Source: a bacterium
GTDB taxonomy: Bacteria; Hydrothermota; UBA3073; JACQXS01; JAQTXJ01
Reading direction: 5' to 3'
Length of the DNA stretch: 48,181 nt
Assembly (NCBI GenBank): GCA_028716385.1
Contig: JAQUPX010000010.1
Location: forward strand, 1 to 48,181
Part shown: in pieces, positions 27,457-35,764 of the stretch
Numbering within the stretch: position 1 is the stretch's first letter
How the letters are laid out: each line of letters starts with the position of its first letter
Notes under the pieces: generated by a model
The model's database searches: none
The model's input: the letters and a program-made list of their open reading frames with translations, nothing else
Told to the model about the DNA's origin: nothing
Translations under genes and position numbers: made by a program

Positions 27457-27715
27457 TTACGCATTATTACCCACACCCAACACCTCTTTAATTTTCTTTA
27501 TATCCGTATTCTTCAGTTCCGCCTCCACCTTACAAACCGAACATCTATGTAACGAATAGTGCCCCGGGTCTCGTATGCAATCTTTTATCCAGTCTACATT
27601 ATTCCCGATTTTCTGGTCTTCACAATTTCTGCATTGTATTATGACTTATGACCATCCTGTTTTCTTCGTATGTTCCTTTTTGGATGTCTAATAGGGAGAT
27701 GTATTTGATTGGCAT
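27457..27715 (-). pseudogene. Decayed Cys-rich small gene, frameshifted
   Basis: From the ATG at 27715, one frame reads MPIKYISLLDIQKGTYEENR. A different frame then gives QCRNCEDQKIGNNVDWIKDC and, later, HRCSVCKVEAELKNTDIKKI before a stop at 27457. Joining them requires a frameshift and passing a stop around 27630. The four CxxC-type cysteines (CRNC and CSVC) suggest a small zinc-binding protein of about 85 residues. The 3' end shares 28 identical bases with 14606-14633. I do not know the family. The flanking 27716-27926 shows nothing I can name. Confidence 0.5.
27476..27503 (-). repeat. 28-bp direct repeat, partner at 14606-14633
   Basis: These 28 bases are identical to 14606-14633, in the same orientation and 12.9 kb apart. 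On the minus strand both encode IKKIKEVLG near the end of a decayed frame. The bases beyond the repeat differ. The pair brackets OLD, the unknown 132-aa gene and the SbcCD-AddAB genes. It marks either paralogous gene ends or recombination points. Confidence 0.6.
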
Positions 27716-27926
27716 AAGGGGATGATAATATAATCTTAATTTTTTGCAAGGGAAAGTTTACGAGTTAAAAACTTAATTGTCGGACTATTTCTTTTGTTAA
27801 AGACATTCTTTATAAATTAGAGTTTATTCACCTTTTAGCATTTCCATAGGGCTATTAATTAGAAACTTTTTTGCACACTGTCATAGAGTTGTTTCTTGCT
27901 ATCTAATTAACTTTTTGCTATTATCA

Positions 27927-28643
27927 TCATTTAACAGCAATGGGTATAATAAAACAATTTGTTTTTTGAACCCAGTGTTTAGGGATAGAGATCATTTTAT
28001 ATTTATATTTATGTATTGTCTTGAAGTTATTTTTTAAAATATGCTCTTTAATAGGAGGTATCCTTACTCCACTATTCCAAAATGATAAAAGTCCTCCTGC
28101 TTTTAGTTTCTCACTACATAATATTTCAATTAAATATTCAAAATCATAATGACTATATCCAGAAGGTGAACATGCATCGTACATAATAGCATCATATTTC
28201 CCAAGTGATTCCAATGATTTTTGCCAAGCATTATTAATTATAAACACTTTATTGGGTTCTTTTAGACTATCTCTCCATATTTTGGCTCTTTCAACTAACC
28301 AGGGGTGAATTTCAATAATTGTCTGAGATTTTACTCCTATTGAACAGGCTGCTTGTGAAAAAATTCCTAATCCATATCCGATTTCTAATAAATCTTTACT
28401 ATCATTGTCCTGTAATAATAAGCTCGCATGCTTGTACATTAGTTCTTTCTCATTAAAAAACATTACATACTGTCTACCAATTTTTAACCCTTCCTTATCA
28501 ATAATACATGTGCTATTACATAAATCATTTATATATTGAAAGTGCACTGTTTGAAACATGGTCATATAACTATGTATAAACTTGTCTTTTTTTATTAGTT
28601 CACTGTTTTCTGAACTCAATTTTTTATAATCAGTATTATGCAT
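27927..28643 (-). CDS. GAMT-like class I SAM methyltransferase
   Basis: The 238-residue protein has the SAM motif I DLLEIGYGLGIFSQAACSIG, then TIIEIHPWL (acidic residue at the end of strand 2), YDAIMYDACSP (motif IV) and LKAGGLLSFWNS. The order and the TIIE.H and C-terminal NCFIIPIAVK pattern resemble guanidinoacetate/arginine N-methyltransferase-like enzymes, which methylate amidino or small-molecule nitrogen atoms. The substrate is unknown. It follows the DUF362 gene by 17 bases, so the two likely form an operon and may act on one metabolite. The N-terminal 60 residues are not typical of GAMT. No Shine-Dalgarno is seen. Confidence 0.75.
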   Translation of the reverse strand: MHNTDYKKLSSENSELIKKDKFIHSYMTMFQTVHFQYINDLCNSTCIIDKEGLKIGRQYVMFFNEKELMYKHASLLLQDNDSKDLLEIGYGLGIFSQAACSIGVKSQTIIEIHPWLVERAKIWRDSLKEPNKVFIINNAWQKSLESLGKYDAIMYDACSPSGYSHYDFEYLIEILCSEKLKAGGLLSFWNSGVRIPPIKEHILKNNFKTIHKYKYKMISIPKHWVQKTNCFIIPIAVK

Positions 28644-28660
28644 TTTAATACTTTATCGTG

Positions 28661-29788
28661 CTACTTAAAATTAGTGGCTTCCAATTTATTCTTTATATTG
28701 AGTATAGTAGGTGGGCATCCTTGTATTTCTTCTCCCGCTCCTCTAAGTATTTTGAGGCTACAATTTCCAATATTCAGCACAATTTGATATTTACCTTTTT
28801 TAACGTTATTGAGCTCTTTCTCTGTATCTTTCAAGTCATTTTTAGTAAAAATGCCGCAAAATATTAAAATATTTTTATTTTGACCAATTTTTTTAATTGC
28901 CTTATAAATTGACCCATAACAATTATAGCATGGTCGACCAATAATTTTGATATTAGGATAATGTAAAAAATCTTCAATTTTAACAATTTCCATTTTAAGT
29001 TCTTCAAGTTTTGAAGGGCATCCTATAGTTTTTATTGTAGTATTTCTTGAGTAACATTCATTACCCAATATCTTTTTTAAATAACCAATGTCTTTCAAAT
29101 CAATACCTACTTTTTCTGAAACATATGCATCCAATTGAGCAGACAATTTGGAAACTAGTAACAAATTTGATGATATCGGAGTATCTAATGATAACGAACC
29201 CAATCCATCAATGATTGTTAAATCTGATTTGACTATTTTGTATAACTCGGGTAATAAAAAATCTATGCCAAATCGATGAAAATCTTCTTTAGATTTGTCT
29301 GAAAGTAGACCTTTTAAGTTCTTTATTGATAAACTCAAAGGTGTTGCATAAGCTGTTTTCAATTTCGGAATATTGATAATAAAACAGTTATTATCCAGTA
29401 ATTCAGTAACCTCAATCATATAAGGTAATATTGGCACAGGATAAGATTTAAACCTTTGTTTTTTAATATCAATAAACTCAACAGAATATTTCTTACATAT
29501 GTGTAATAATCCAGATTTCTTAGCTGATTGTATAGTATCTATTCCTATTATTGAACTATCTCCTACAATAATCTTATTTTCAAAATTATTGCAAAGGAAA
29601 GATAAAACCATATCTAAAGTTTTGGGATTTGTATTCTTCTCTTGAATAGGAGAATGAGGAGATCTTACGTTTGGTTTTATAAAAATCATCTTGTTTCTAA
29701 TTATCTGTTTATTAATCAAGTTTGAAAGTACAATATCTACGTCTTTTTGAGTTGCCTCAACAAGGTATATTTCTTCTTTGAATAACAT
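28661..29788 (-). CDS. DUF362-domain protein
   Basis: This soluble 375-residue protein matches the DUF362 pattern: IFIKPNVRSPHSP, then NPKTLDMVLSFL, KIIVGDSS and FIINIPKLKTAYATPLSLSI. The C-terminal part has clustered cysteines (RPCYNCYGS, GNCSL and QGCPPTI) that could bind a metal or an iron-sulfur cluster. DUF362 proteins are widespread in anaerobes and often lie near redox or biosynthetic genes; the biochemical function is not known to me. It precedes the GAMT-like methyltransferase by 17 bases and follows the HNH-STAND gene by 40, so it may be part of the same transcript as the defence genes, although nothing in it looks like a defence protein. Confidence 0.78.
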   Translation of the reverse strand: MLFKEEIYLVEATQKDVDIVLSNLINKQIIRNKMIFIKPNVRSPHSPIQEKNTNPKTLDMVLSFLCNNFENKIIVGDSSIIGIDTIQSAKKSGLLHICKKYSVEFIDIKKQRFKSYPVPILPYMIEVTELLDNNCFIINIPKLKTAYATPLSLSIKNLKGLLSDKSKEDFHRFGIDFLLPELYKIVKSDLTIIDGLGSLSLDTPISSNLLLVSKLSAQLDAYVSEKVGIDLKDIGYLKKILGNECYSRNTTIKTIGCPSKLEELKMEIVKIEDFLHYPNIKIIGRPCYNCYGSIYKAIKKIGQNKNILIFCGIFTKNDLKDTEKELNNVKKGKYQIVLNIGNCSLKILRGAGEEIQGCPPTILNIKNKLEATNFK

Positions 29789-29828
29789 ACTTTTCTAAAT
29801 TTTATGATACCAGGAACATAGAATATTA

Positions 29829-32492
29829 TTAATCAATTAACCAAGTCAGACTTGTTTTTGCTTTTTCTTTAAGTCTGGTAAGCGATGCTGTTTTGTCAAC
29901 TATAATTTTATTTGAGTCTTCTGTTAGTTTTATGATACTAGAAGCTTTATTTAATAATTCATCTATTTCCTTACTGTCTCCCTCTTGTAATAATTTATAT
30001 GAAATTGCAATAGTTAATCCACAATGCTTACAAATAGTATCAAATTCAACATCAGACATTTTAATTTTTGAGGTATTAATAATATTTAGTAAAATTTTAG
30101 CCCTGATATTTATTGCACGAGAGCTGTAGCCGTCACTGTATTCTTTTAATTTGTTTAGTATATCAGCAGAAATGTTGATATCCTTTTTTCTTAAGTAAAG
30201 TGCGGCCAAGACTAATTGACATCTTGCGTAGTAATGAGAGAGATTAAGTTTTCTGAAGAGATTTATTGCTTTTTCCACTGACTTAATGCCTTCATCAATT
30301 TTATTGCCCAATAAATAGGCTCGACCTCTTTGTAAGTTCGTAAGAGCTCTTACAATATGAGATGTAACTGGTTGTGACGAAAAAAGATGACTTACTGTTG
30401 ACAATGCTGAATTAAAGTCCCCGACTCGCAGATGAGATTCTGCAATACCATAGTATGAATGAGTTTTTTGAATAGATATATTGAAATCTTCTTCACGTAA
30501 GGAAAAATAAGATAAACTCAAGTCATAAGATTTGATAGCTTGAAAATGATCTTCAACTGCCCTAAAAAAATTCCCCCATAGAAAATATATTGTCCCGTAA
30601 CAATAAACCTGTGTGGCTTCTGACGATGGATTTTTATTTAGATATTCTATTCCTGAGTTTATTTCTTCTATTTTTTCTTCGATAAAAGAAAGTGCTACTT
30701 CTGTTCCATCTTTTTTCCGGATACATTCTATATACTCACATAAAACCAACAATTTTAGATAGGGACTAATATTTTTTTGTGAGTAATATAATTCTTGGAA
30801 CAATTCGGTAGCGAGACTTAAATCCTCCCTTGTTCCACGGAGCATTCTAGCAATACCACAGGCTATTTTTCTCAAACATTGATATTTATCCAATTCTTTA
30901 AGAACTGCTTGAGGAGTAGCTTCCGTTTCAAATATTGCTAATGAGTTGGTTGGTCCCAATACTTCTATCCATTCAAGCCAGTGATTTAATATAAGCTCTT
31001 TTGCTTCATTGTTATTTTTCAATCTCTTATGGCATAAGAACTTATAATAAGCTATTAAAGGGGAAACTTGCAATTGCTCTAGTTTCTGTAAGATAAGAGA
31101 GAACATTTGAGTCGAATTACTTTGTTTTATAGCATTTACTATTATTGGGTGGAATGTAATAATATCTAAATTTTCTTGATTGTCCTCCGATAAAATCAGT
31201 TGTTGCTCTTCCAAGTATAACAATATGGGTTCCGGAACAGCTTCTTTGTAAATGAAACCATTCTCGTCGGATAAAAGAATCAAGTAAATCCAAAATTTAA
31301 TATCTTCACTAAGTTCGTCAATAAGATTTTTGAAATAAGCATTAACTTCTATAGAATATCTTATATTTGACTGTAATTGTTTTTCAAGGGTTTCTTTTTT
31401 ATCATAAGAACCTTTGCAACTAACGCCAATCTGTCTAATAACAAAAGGATGATTACCTACTAATCCTGCTAGTTCTTCTATCCATTTACTTTTTGTGCTA
31501 ATCCAGTAAGAAAGCATTTCAACAACCTCACGGGTTGTAGGTAATTTCAAGTAATATGTATTTATATCCTTAATAAAATCAATATTTTTTTGTGAAGTAA
31601 TAATGACTCTACAATTATCAGGTATTTCTGAAAAAAATGTTGTTATATCTTTAAACCTGTCTGGGGTATTACATAATAATTCTCCATGATCTATAATAAA
31701 AAGAATGTTCTTTAATGTGCTTAATCCAAATACTGCACCTAATGAACACTCCTCTAACAAGCGTTGTTTTTTATTCAATATTGCTTCATCAAAAACAGCT
31801 TTGACTACCTTACTATGTAAATTTTCTATATTCTTACAAACTCTCAAGTCAATTAATATCGTGCAAACGTTTGGCAAGATGCAGGTAGCAGCATCTTTAG
31901 CCAAAGTTGTTTTGCCAGAACCTGCCCCTCCCTTAATGACTAGTCCACGCTTATTAACAAGCTCTTTTACCATAAAAGTGAGAAAGTTTTGAAATGTTTT
32001 CTTTCTTCCTATAAAATTTTCAGGTTGCCGGTTCTTTTTTAATACATTTTTTATATTGAACAATTTTTGAAATAGATTATTCTCTTCATTATATATTGAA
32101 CTATTTTTTGTACCAATCAATATAGGATCCGCTCCTATTTTTTCTACAATCCTATAGGACACAGTATATTCATTATGTTTATATTTTTTTTCATGTTCCC
32201 TTTTCATTTTTTTTAATTTCTTAACCGTATATTTATTTTCATTAGCTTTGCTATCTATCACCTTGCTGTGTTTCCGGCATAATAATATCAAATTTTCGAA
32301 TGCTCTCCTTTCATCATCTGTTTTGCTATCATTATATCTTGGACCTCCTTTTTCAGCAGCTTCAATATGGCATATTTCACAAACAATATCCTCTCTATCA
32401 ACTAGGTTTTCGTTACACTTAGGAAATGCACATTTATTGCCCGATAATGCAAAAAGTTTTTTTATAGTAGTACTTGTTGGTTGTTTTCTCAT
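29829..32492 (-). CDS. HNH nuclease - STAND NTPase - TPR fusion
   Basis: The protein has 887 residues from the preferred ATG at 32492; a TTG at 32504 would add four. Residues 12-80 form an HNH-like domain: C21 and C26, H42 in CHIEAAEKGGPRYN, N67 in NLILLC, then C72 and H75. A common following His is Ser76 here. After a linker with NFIGRKKTF (the boundary motif of NB-ARC/STAND proteins), Walker A is KGGAGSGKTT (187-196) and Walker B is LFIIDHGE (264-271), with VIITS (296-300) as the sensor strand. The C-terminal half (about 430-887) is helical repeats of TPR type. This is the layout of a STAND immune sensor: repeats sense, the NTPase switches, and the N-terminal nuclease acts. It follows HerA by 280 bases. 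Confidence 0.82.
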   Translation of the reverse strand: MRKQPTSTTIKKLFALSGNKCAFPKCNENLVDREDIVCEICHIEAAEKGGPRYNDSKTDDERRAFENLILLCRKHSKVIDSKANENKYTVKKLKKMKREHEKKYKHNEYTVSYRIVEKIGADPILIGTKNSSIYNEENNLFQKLFNIKNVLKKNRQPENFIGRKKTFQNFLTFMVKELVNKRGLVIKGGAGSGKTTLAKDAATCILPNVCTILIDLRVCKNIENLHSKVVKAVFDEAILNKKQRLLEECSLGAVFGLSTLKNILFIIDHGELLCNTPDRFKDITTFFSEIPDNCRVIITSQKNIDFIKDINTYYLKLPTTREVVEMLSYWISTKSKWIEELAGLVGNHPFVIRQIGVSCKGSYDKKETLEKQLQSNIRYSIEVNAYFKNLIDELSEDIKFWIYLILLSDENGFIYKEAVPEPILLYLEEQQLILSEDNQENLDIITFHPIIVNAIKQSNSTQMFSLILQKLEQLQVSPLIAYYKFLCHKRLKNNNEAKELILNHWLEWIEVLGPTNSLAIFETEATPQAVLKELDKYQCLRKIACGIARMLRGTREDLSLATELFQELYYSQKNISPYLKLLVLCEYIECIRKKDGTEVALSFIEEKIEEINSGIEYLNKNPSSEATQVYCYGTIYFLWGNFFRAVEDHFQAIKSYDLSLSYFSLREEDFNISIQKTHSYYGIAESHLRVGDFNSALSTVSHLFSSQPVTSHIVRALTNLQRGRAYLLGNKIDEGIKSVEKAINLFRKLNLSHYYARCQLVLAALYLRKKDINISADILNKLKEYSDGYSSRAINIRAKILLNIINTSKIKMSDVEFDTICKHCGLTIAISYKLLQEGDSKEIDELLNKASSIIKLTEDSNKIIVDKTASLTRLKEKAKTSLTWLID

Positions 32493-32775
32493 TAGCAAAG
32501 GCAAGATACTTCGATTACTCTTCTAAAATTATACAAAATTTAGCTTCACATTTATAGCTATAGCGACTACTTACTTATACATTTTTATTTTAAGATTTGC
32601 CACTAACTTTTTATTAGTAACCTCTAGCCTCTATACTTGTATTTGTCAATGTGCTTTTAATATGGTATTTATCCGGCCAAAGTAATTTTTTTACTGTTTT
32701 TCTCACAATATTAATTAAAATATCTCTAAAAACTTACATAGTTTCTTTGTCCTTTTGCCAATTCCATAACTACGG

Positions 32776-34518
32776 TTACTCCATACTTTGTTTTCGCCAT
32801 GAATGAACGGACTTTTTAATAACATTCTCTTTATTTTCATTCTTCCATTCATCCCAAAAATCTATAGTTCCACTATTGGGATGATTTTTTGGTGCGGTAA
32901 TCCTAATACGACTTGGAAGTAAGCTAGCATCTCCAACAACAATAGCCTCTCCTGTATCAAGAACAGGTAAAAGATCGGCAAAACCTCCAAGACTATCGGG
33001 CAATAAACGTTTTATAACATTTTGATCTTCTGCATTTGTAAGACGTAATGCAATATAGTTATTACACTGACTTAGAACAGTTTTATTTACTTCAGATGGT
33101 CTCTGACTAATAACTACAAGTCCAACTCCATATTTTCTTCCTTCTTTAGCAATCCTTTCAAAATATCTAAGTGAAGACTCTGATATGCCACCCAAATTTG
33201 GGTTCTCTGGTATATATAAATGTGCTTCATCGCAAAGCAATGCAATTGGATGTCTATCCTTTTTTTCTGTCCATTGCTGTACAGAAAATATAAGACTTGC
33301 TATTCTTCCAACAACAAGGGGTAAGATATCAGATGGAACTTCTGAAAAATCTATTATCTTTACTCCTCCTTTTTCGTCATTCTGATGTTTCCGCCCCCCT
33401 ATTAAAAGCCTTGCCAAATCTGACAGCCATTCAAATTGCTGTACTTCCTTCGATGGAGTCATCATAAAACCTAATCTACGATCTGTTCGCTTGTTTTCTA
33501 ACCGAGCAATAAGTCTGCTCAAACGGCCATGAAATTCCCCCTGTTTGTCACGCCCACTGCTTCCGGTTACTACTTCTGTATCAAGATCTTTTAATTCCTT
33601 CAATATATAGTCTAAATCGTATGGGATAGGACTATCAACAGTGAAATTATCTAAAATATCTTTCTTACCGTTACTTTGTAGATATTCTTGTTTTGCCTTT
33701 GTTACACTCCGTGATAAAACCATAGCCTGGTTAGGAGCATTTTGGTCACTACGATCTACCAACATCGCTGTCATATCTTCATATGCAAGCAACCAATATG
33801 GGAAAAACAATATGTCATCGTTTATTCCCTTTTTATTACCAATATCAGTAGGACCAGCAATTTTCAAGTGCCTTATTCCATCTCCGATTAATGTTTCGTA
33901 TTCACTGTGTATGTCAAATAATACAGCGTTTGCATTTTTTAGTTCAGCGATTTGTTCTATTAATTTGGCAGTAGTCCAAGACTTGCCAGAACCTGTACTG
34001 CCAACAATAACAGCATGCCTTTGAAAAAATCTATTGGCATCTAAATATGCAATAGCTTCTTCATCGATCGTATAGTTTCCTAGGCTAAGAGGAGAATCTT
34101 TTAAACCACTTTGGTATGAAATAGCTCGCATAAAAGATGTCAAACGTTTGCCTTCAATCGAAAAGCAAGACGCATCTATCTCAGGAACTGTTTCAAGAGT
34201 TCTTCGAAAAACACATTCCTTTTCTGCTAATTTATCAAAGAATGTTCCTATTAATGATATTTTGACCGTATTACTTTCTTCTTCTTTATCAATAGTATTA
34301 TCCTCTAAATTCTTATCCTTTAGTAAAGAGTCTCTAATAATTTTTTGAATAATACCAACGAGATGTTGTCCTGCTCTTGAACTACGAAGTACAATAAGGC
34401 GATTAACTTGCATTTTTTTCAATAATTCAAGATTTTCTACTTTGACAACAACACTTGATGTATCTACCGCATGAACATGCCCCAGAGCTTCATTATCTTT
34501 ATAATCAAAGAGTGCCAT
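32776..34518 (-). CDS. herA: HerA-like ATPase of a SIR2-HerA defence system
   Basis: The 580-residue protein is a HerA/FtsK-like hexameric ATPase. Residues 1-120 form the HAS-barrel (GHVHAVDTSSVVV), Walker A is GSTGSGKS (173-180), Walker B is LLCDEAHLYIPE near 427, and the late segment VVISQRPSEVNK holds the sensor and arginine-finger region. Ribosome binding site AAGGGGGAAG precedes the ATG. It starts 13 bases after SIR2, and the pair matches the experimentally described SIR2-HerA (Nezha) antiphage system, in which HerA and SIR2 assemble and NAD is destroyed on infection. That activity is known for relatives and inferred here. Confidence 0.92.
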   Translation of the reverse strand: MALFDYKDNEALGHVHAVDTSSVVVKVENLELLKKMQVNRLIVLRSSRAGQHLVGIIQKIIRDSLLKDKNLEDNTIDKEEESNTVKISLIGTFFDKLAEKECVFRRTLETVPEIDASCFSIEGKRLTSFMRAISYQSGLKDSPLSLGNYTIDEEAIAYLDANRFFQRHAVIVGSTGSGKSWTTAKLIEQIAELKNANAVLFDIHSEYETLIGDGIRHLKIAGPTDIGNKKGINDDILFFPYWLLAYEDMTAMLVDRSDQNAPNQAMVLSRSVTKAKQEYLQSNGKKDILDNFTVDSPIPYDLDYILKELKDLDTEVVTGSSGRDKQGEFHGRLSRLIARLENKRTDRRLGFMMTPSKEVQQFEWLSDLARLLIGGRKHQNDEKGGVKIIDFSEVPSDILPLVVGRIASLIFSVQQWTEKKDRHPIALLCDEAHLYIPENPNLGGISESSLRYFERIAKEGRKYGVGLVVISQRPSEVNKTVLSQCNNYIALRLTNAEDQNVIKRLLPDSLGGFADLLPVLDTGEAIVVGDASLLPSRIRITAPKNHPNSGTIDFWDEWKNENKENVIKKSVHSWRKQSME

Positions 34519-34531
34519 ATAATCTTCCCCC

Positions 34532-35554
34532 TTATATTACATATTTTAGAAAACAATCAATATCCCATATATTATCATTTATACTAATCTTACTTTTATC
34601 TGTTAAATACAATAATGCCCCAGTATCAGATTGTTCTATTCCAATTAATTTATCATTTTGGCTATTTTCAATAAATGATTTTGCTTTATCTGAAAGTTTT
34701 TTTGCTAGGATAACTATTGGTATTTTTTTTGCTTTAGAACGGCTAATTAATTTCGGATGAATATGAGTATCATTAAAACCATATCCAATGCATAGAATTG
34801 AGGGAGCTTTATTAAAAGCTTCATCGGATTTTGAAATTATTGAACGAAATGGTTCATTATGTGTATGTTGATATTTTCCAACGCCAGGAGTAACCATTAA
34901 CGGTCTCCAATCAAAAGGATGTTCAATTTTATCTGGAAGCGATACTGACTCATCAGATGAAGTTAAATACCAATCTATTGACCCATGAACCTTAAGTATT
35001 TCTATAATAGGATTTTGGAAATATCTGGGATTTACATCAAACCCTCTAAAAGTACGATAATAACCTTGTGAATATCCAACATTATAATTTAATCCACTAA
35101 GTTCGGTTGCGTACTCGGCTAACCTATCATAATTAGTTGTTACAATAGTAATTAGTTTATTTGTTGTTCTTACAAGGTGAATTAGTAATTCAGAAATGGA
35201 AAATTTAATATTCCCCAAAATAACTTTTTTTAATATGTCTCCATCTCGACCTAAAACCATTTTTTGGGTATTAAATATAATTTTTTTTTCTAAAGAACTA
35301 CTTACGGGTACCATATTTAATGCAGATTCTAAATCCTTACCTTCCTGCAATTTTTCTTTTAACAAATTCCATTGTTTTTTATCTTTTGAATCACTACATA
35401 CAATATTGTCCACTAAATATTTAGCTAATTCGGGCATTCCACCAATATCATATTTGCAAGACACTCCACTCCCTATAACAATAACAGGAACGCGGGATAT
35501 ACAATCTTGAAATATTTTTAAAATATCCTCCCTTATTTCTACGTTTTTACTCAT
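34532..35554 (-). CDS. SIR2-family NADase-like effector of a SIR2-HerA system
   Basis: The 340-residue protein has the SIR2 Rossmann motifs: VIGSGVS (26-32), TTNYDRLA (139-146), the catalytic-type His190 in LKVHGSIDWY, and the later IGYGFNDTHIHP. Asn141 and His190 are the residues needed for NAD cleavage in SIR2 defence proteins. There is no signal peptide. A G-rich tract (GGGGGGAATTACTT) serves as a weak ribosome binding site. HerA follows 13 bases downstream. A mini-frame and a possible promoter lie upstream at 35578-35739. The C-terminal 90 residues are a separate alpha/beta segment. I expect abortive NAD depletion, triggered with HerA. Confidence 0.9.
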   Translation of the reverse strand: MSKNVEIREDILKIFQDCISRVPVIVIGSGVSCKYDIGGMPELAKYLVDNIVCSDSKDKKQWNLLKEKLQEGKDLESALNMVPVSSSLEKKIIFNTQKMVLGRDGDILKKVILGNIKFSISELLIHLVRTTNKLITIVTTNYDRLAEYATELSGLNYNVGYSQGYYRTFRGFDVNPRYFQNPIIEILKVHGSIDWYLTSSDESVSLPDKIEHPFDWRPLMVTPGVGKYQHTHNEPFRSIISKSDEAFNKAPSILCIGYGFNDTHIHPKLISRSKAKKIPIVILAKKLSDKAKSFIENSQNDKLIGIEQSDTGALLYLTDKSKISINDNIWDIDCFLKYVI

Positions 35555-35577
35555 AAGTAATTCCCCCCAAAAATCTA

Positions 35578-35634
35578 TTAAGCATTAAAATACATGTGAG
35601 CCTTAATGACATCTTTTCCATTTCCTTCATTCAT
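35578..35634 (-). CDS. 18-codon mini-frame with Sel1-like sequence
   Basis: An ATG at 35634 with a ribosome binding site (AAGGATTATATATG) opens 18 codons reading MNEGNGKDVIKAHMYFNA, and the stop ends 23 bases before the SIR2 ATG. The sequence looks like one Sel1 repeat (G.G..KD..KAHM.FN.A), so it is either a leftover of a Sel1-repeat gene or a leader frame. Position in the leader of the defence genes would suit translational control. Confidence 0.3.
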   Translation of the reverse strand: MNEGNGKDVIKAHMYFNA

Positions 35635-35711
35635 ATATAATCCTTGTTGGGCAACAATTATAAACCCTTTTTGCCCTCGGAAAACTATTTAATCCCCTAT
35701 TCTTAAAAATT

Positions 35712-35739
35712 ACTGTAGTTTGTTAAAAGTCTTTGTCAA
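35712..35739 (-). promoter_or_regulatory. Possible promoter for SIR2-HerA
   Basis: On the minus strand a perfect TTGACA (35734-35739) is followed after 16 bases by TACAGT (35712-35717). It lies just after the NUC1 stop codon and about 160 bases before the SIR2 start. A separate TATAAT (35657-35662) nearer the gene has a poor -35. Either could drive the operon. Confidence 0.35.
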
Positions 35740-35764
35740 TAATTTTTTCCAAAAAACCCTACCA

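Noticed and set aside
27927..28643. Reading the small methyltransferase as a DNA methyltransferase of a restriction system
   Set aside because: There is no (D/N/S)PP(Y/F/W) motif; the pattern fits small-molecule GAMT-like enzymes.
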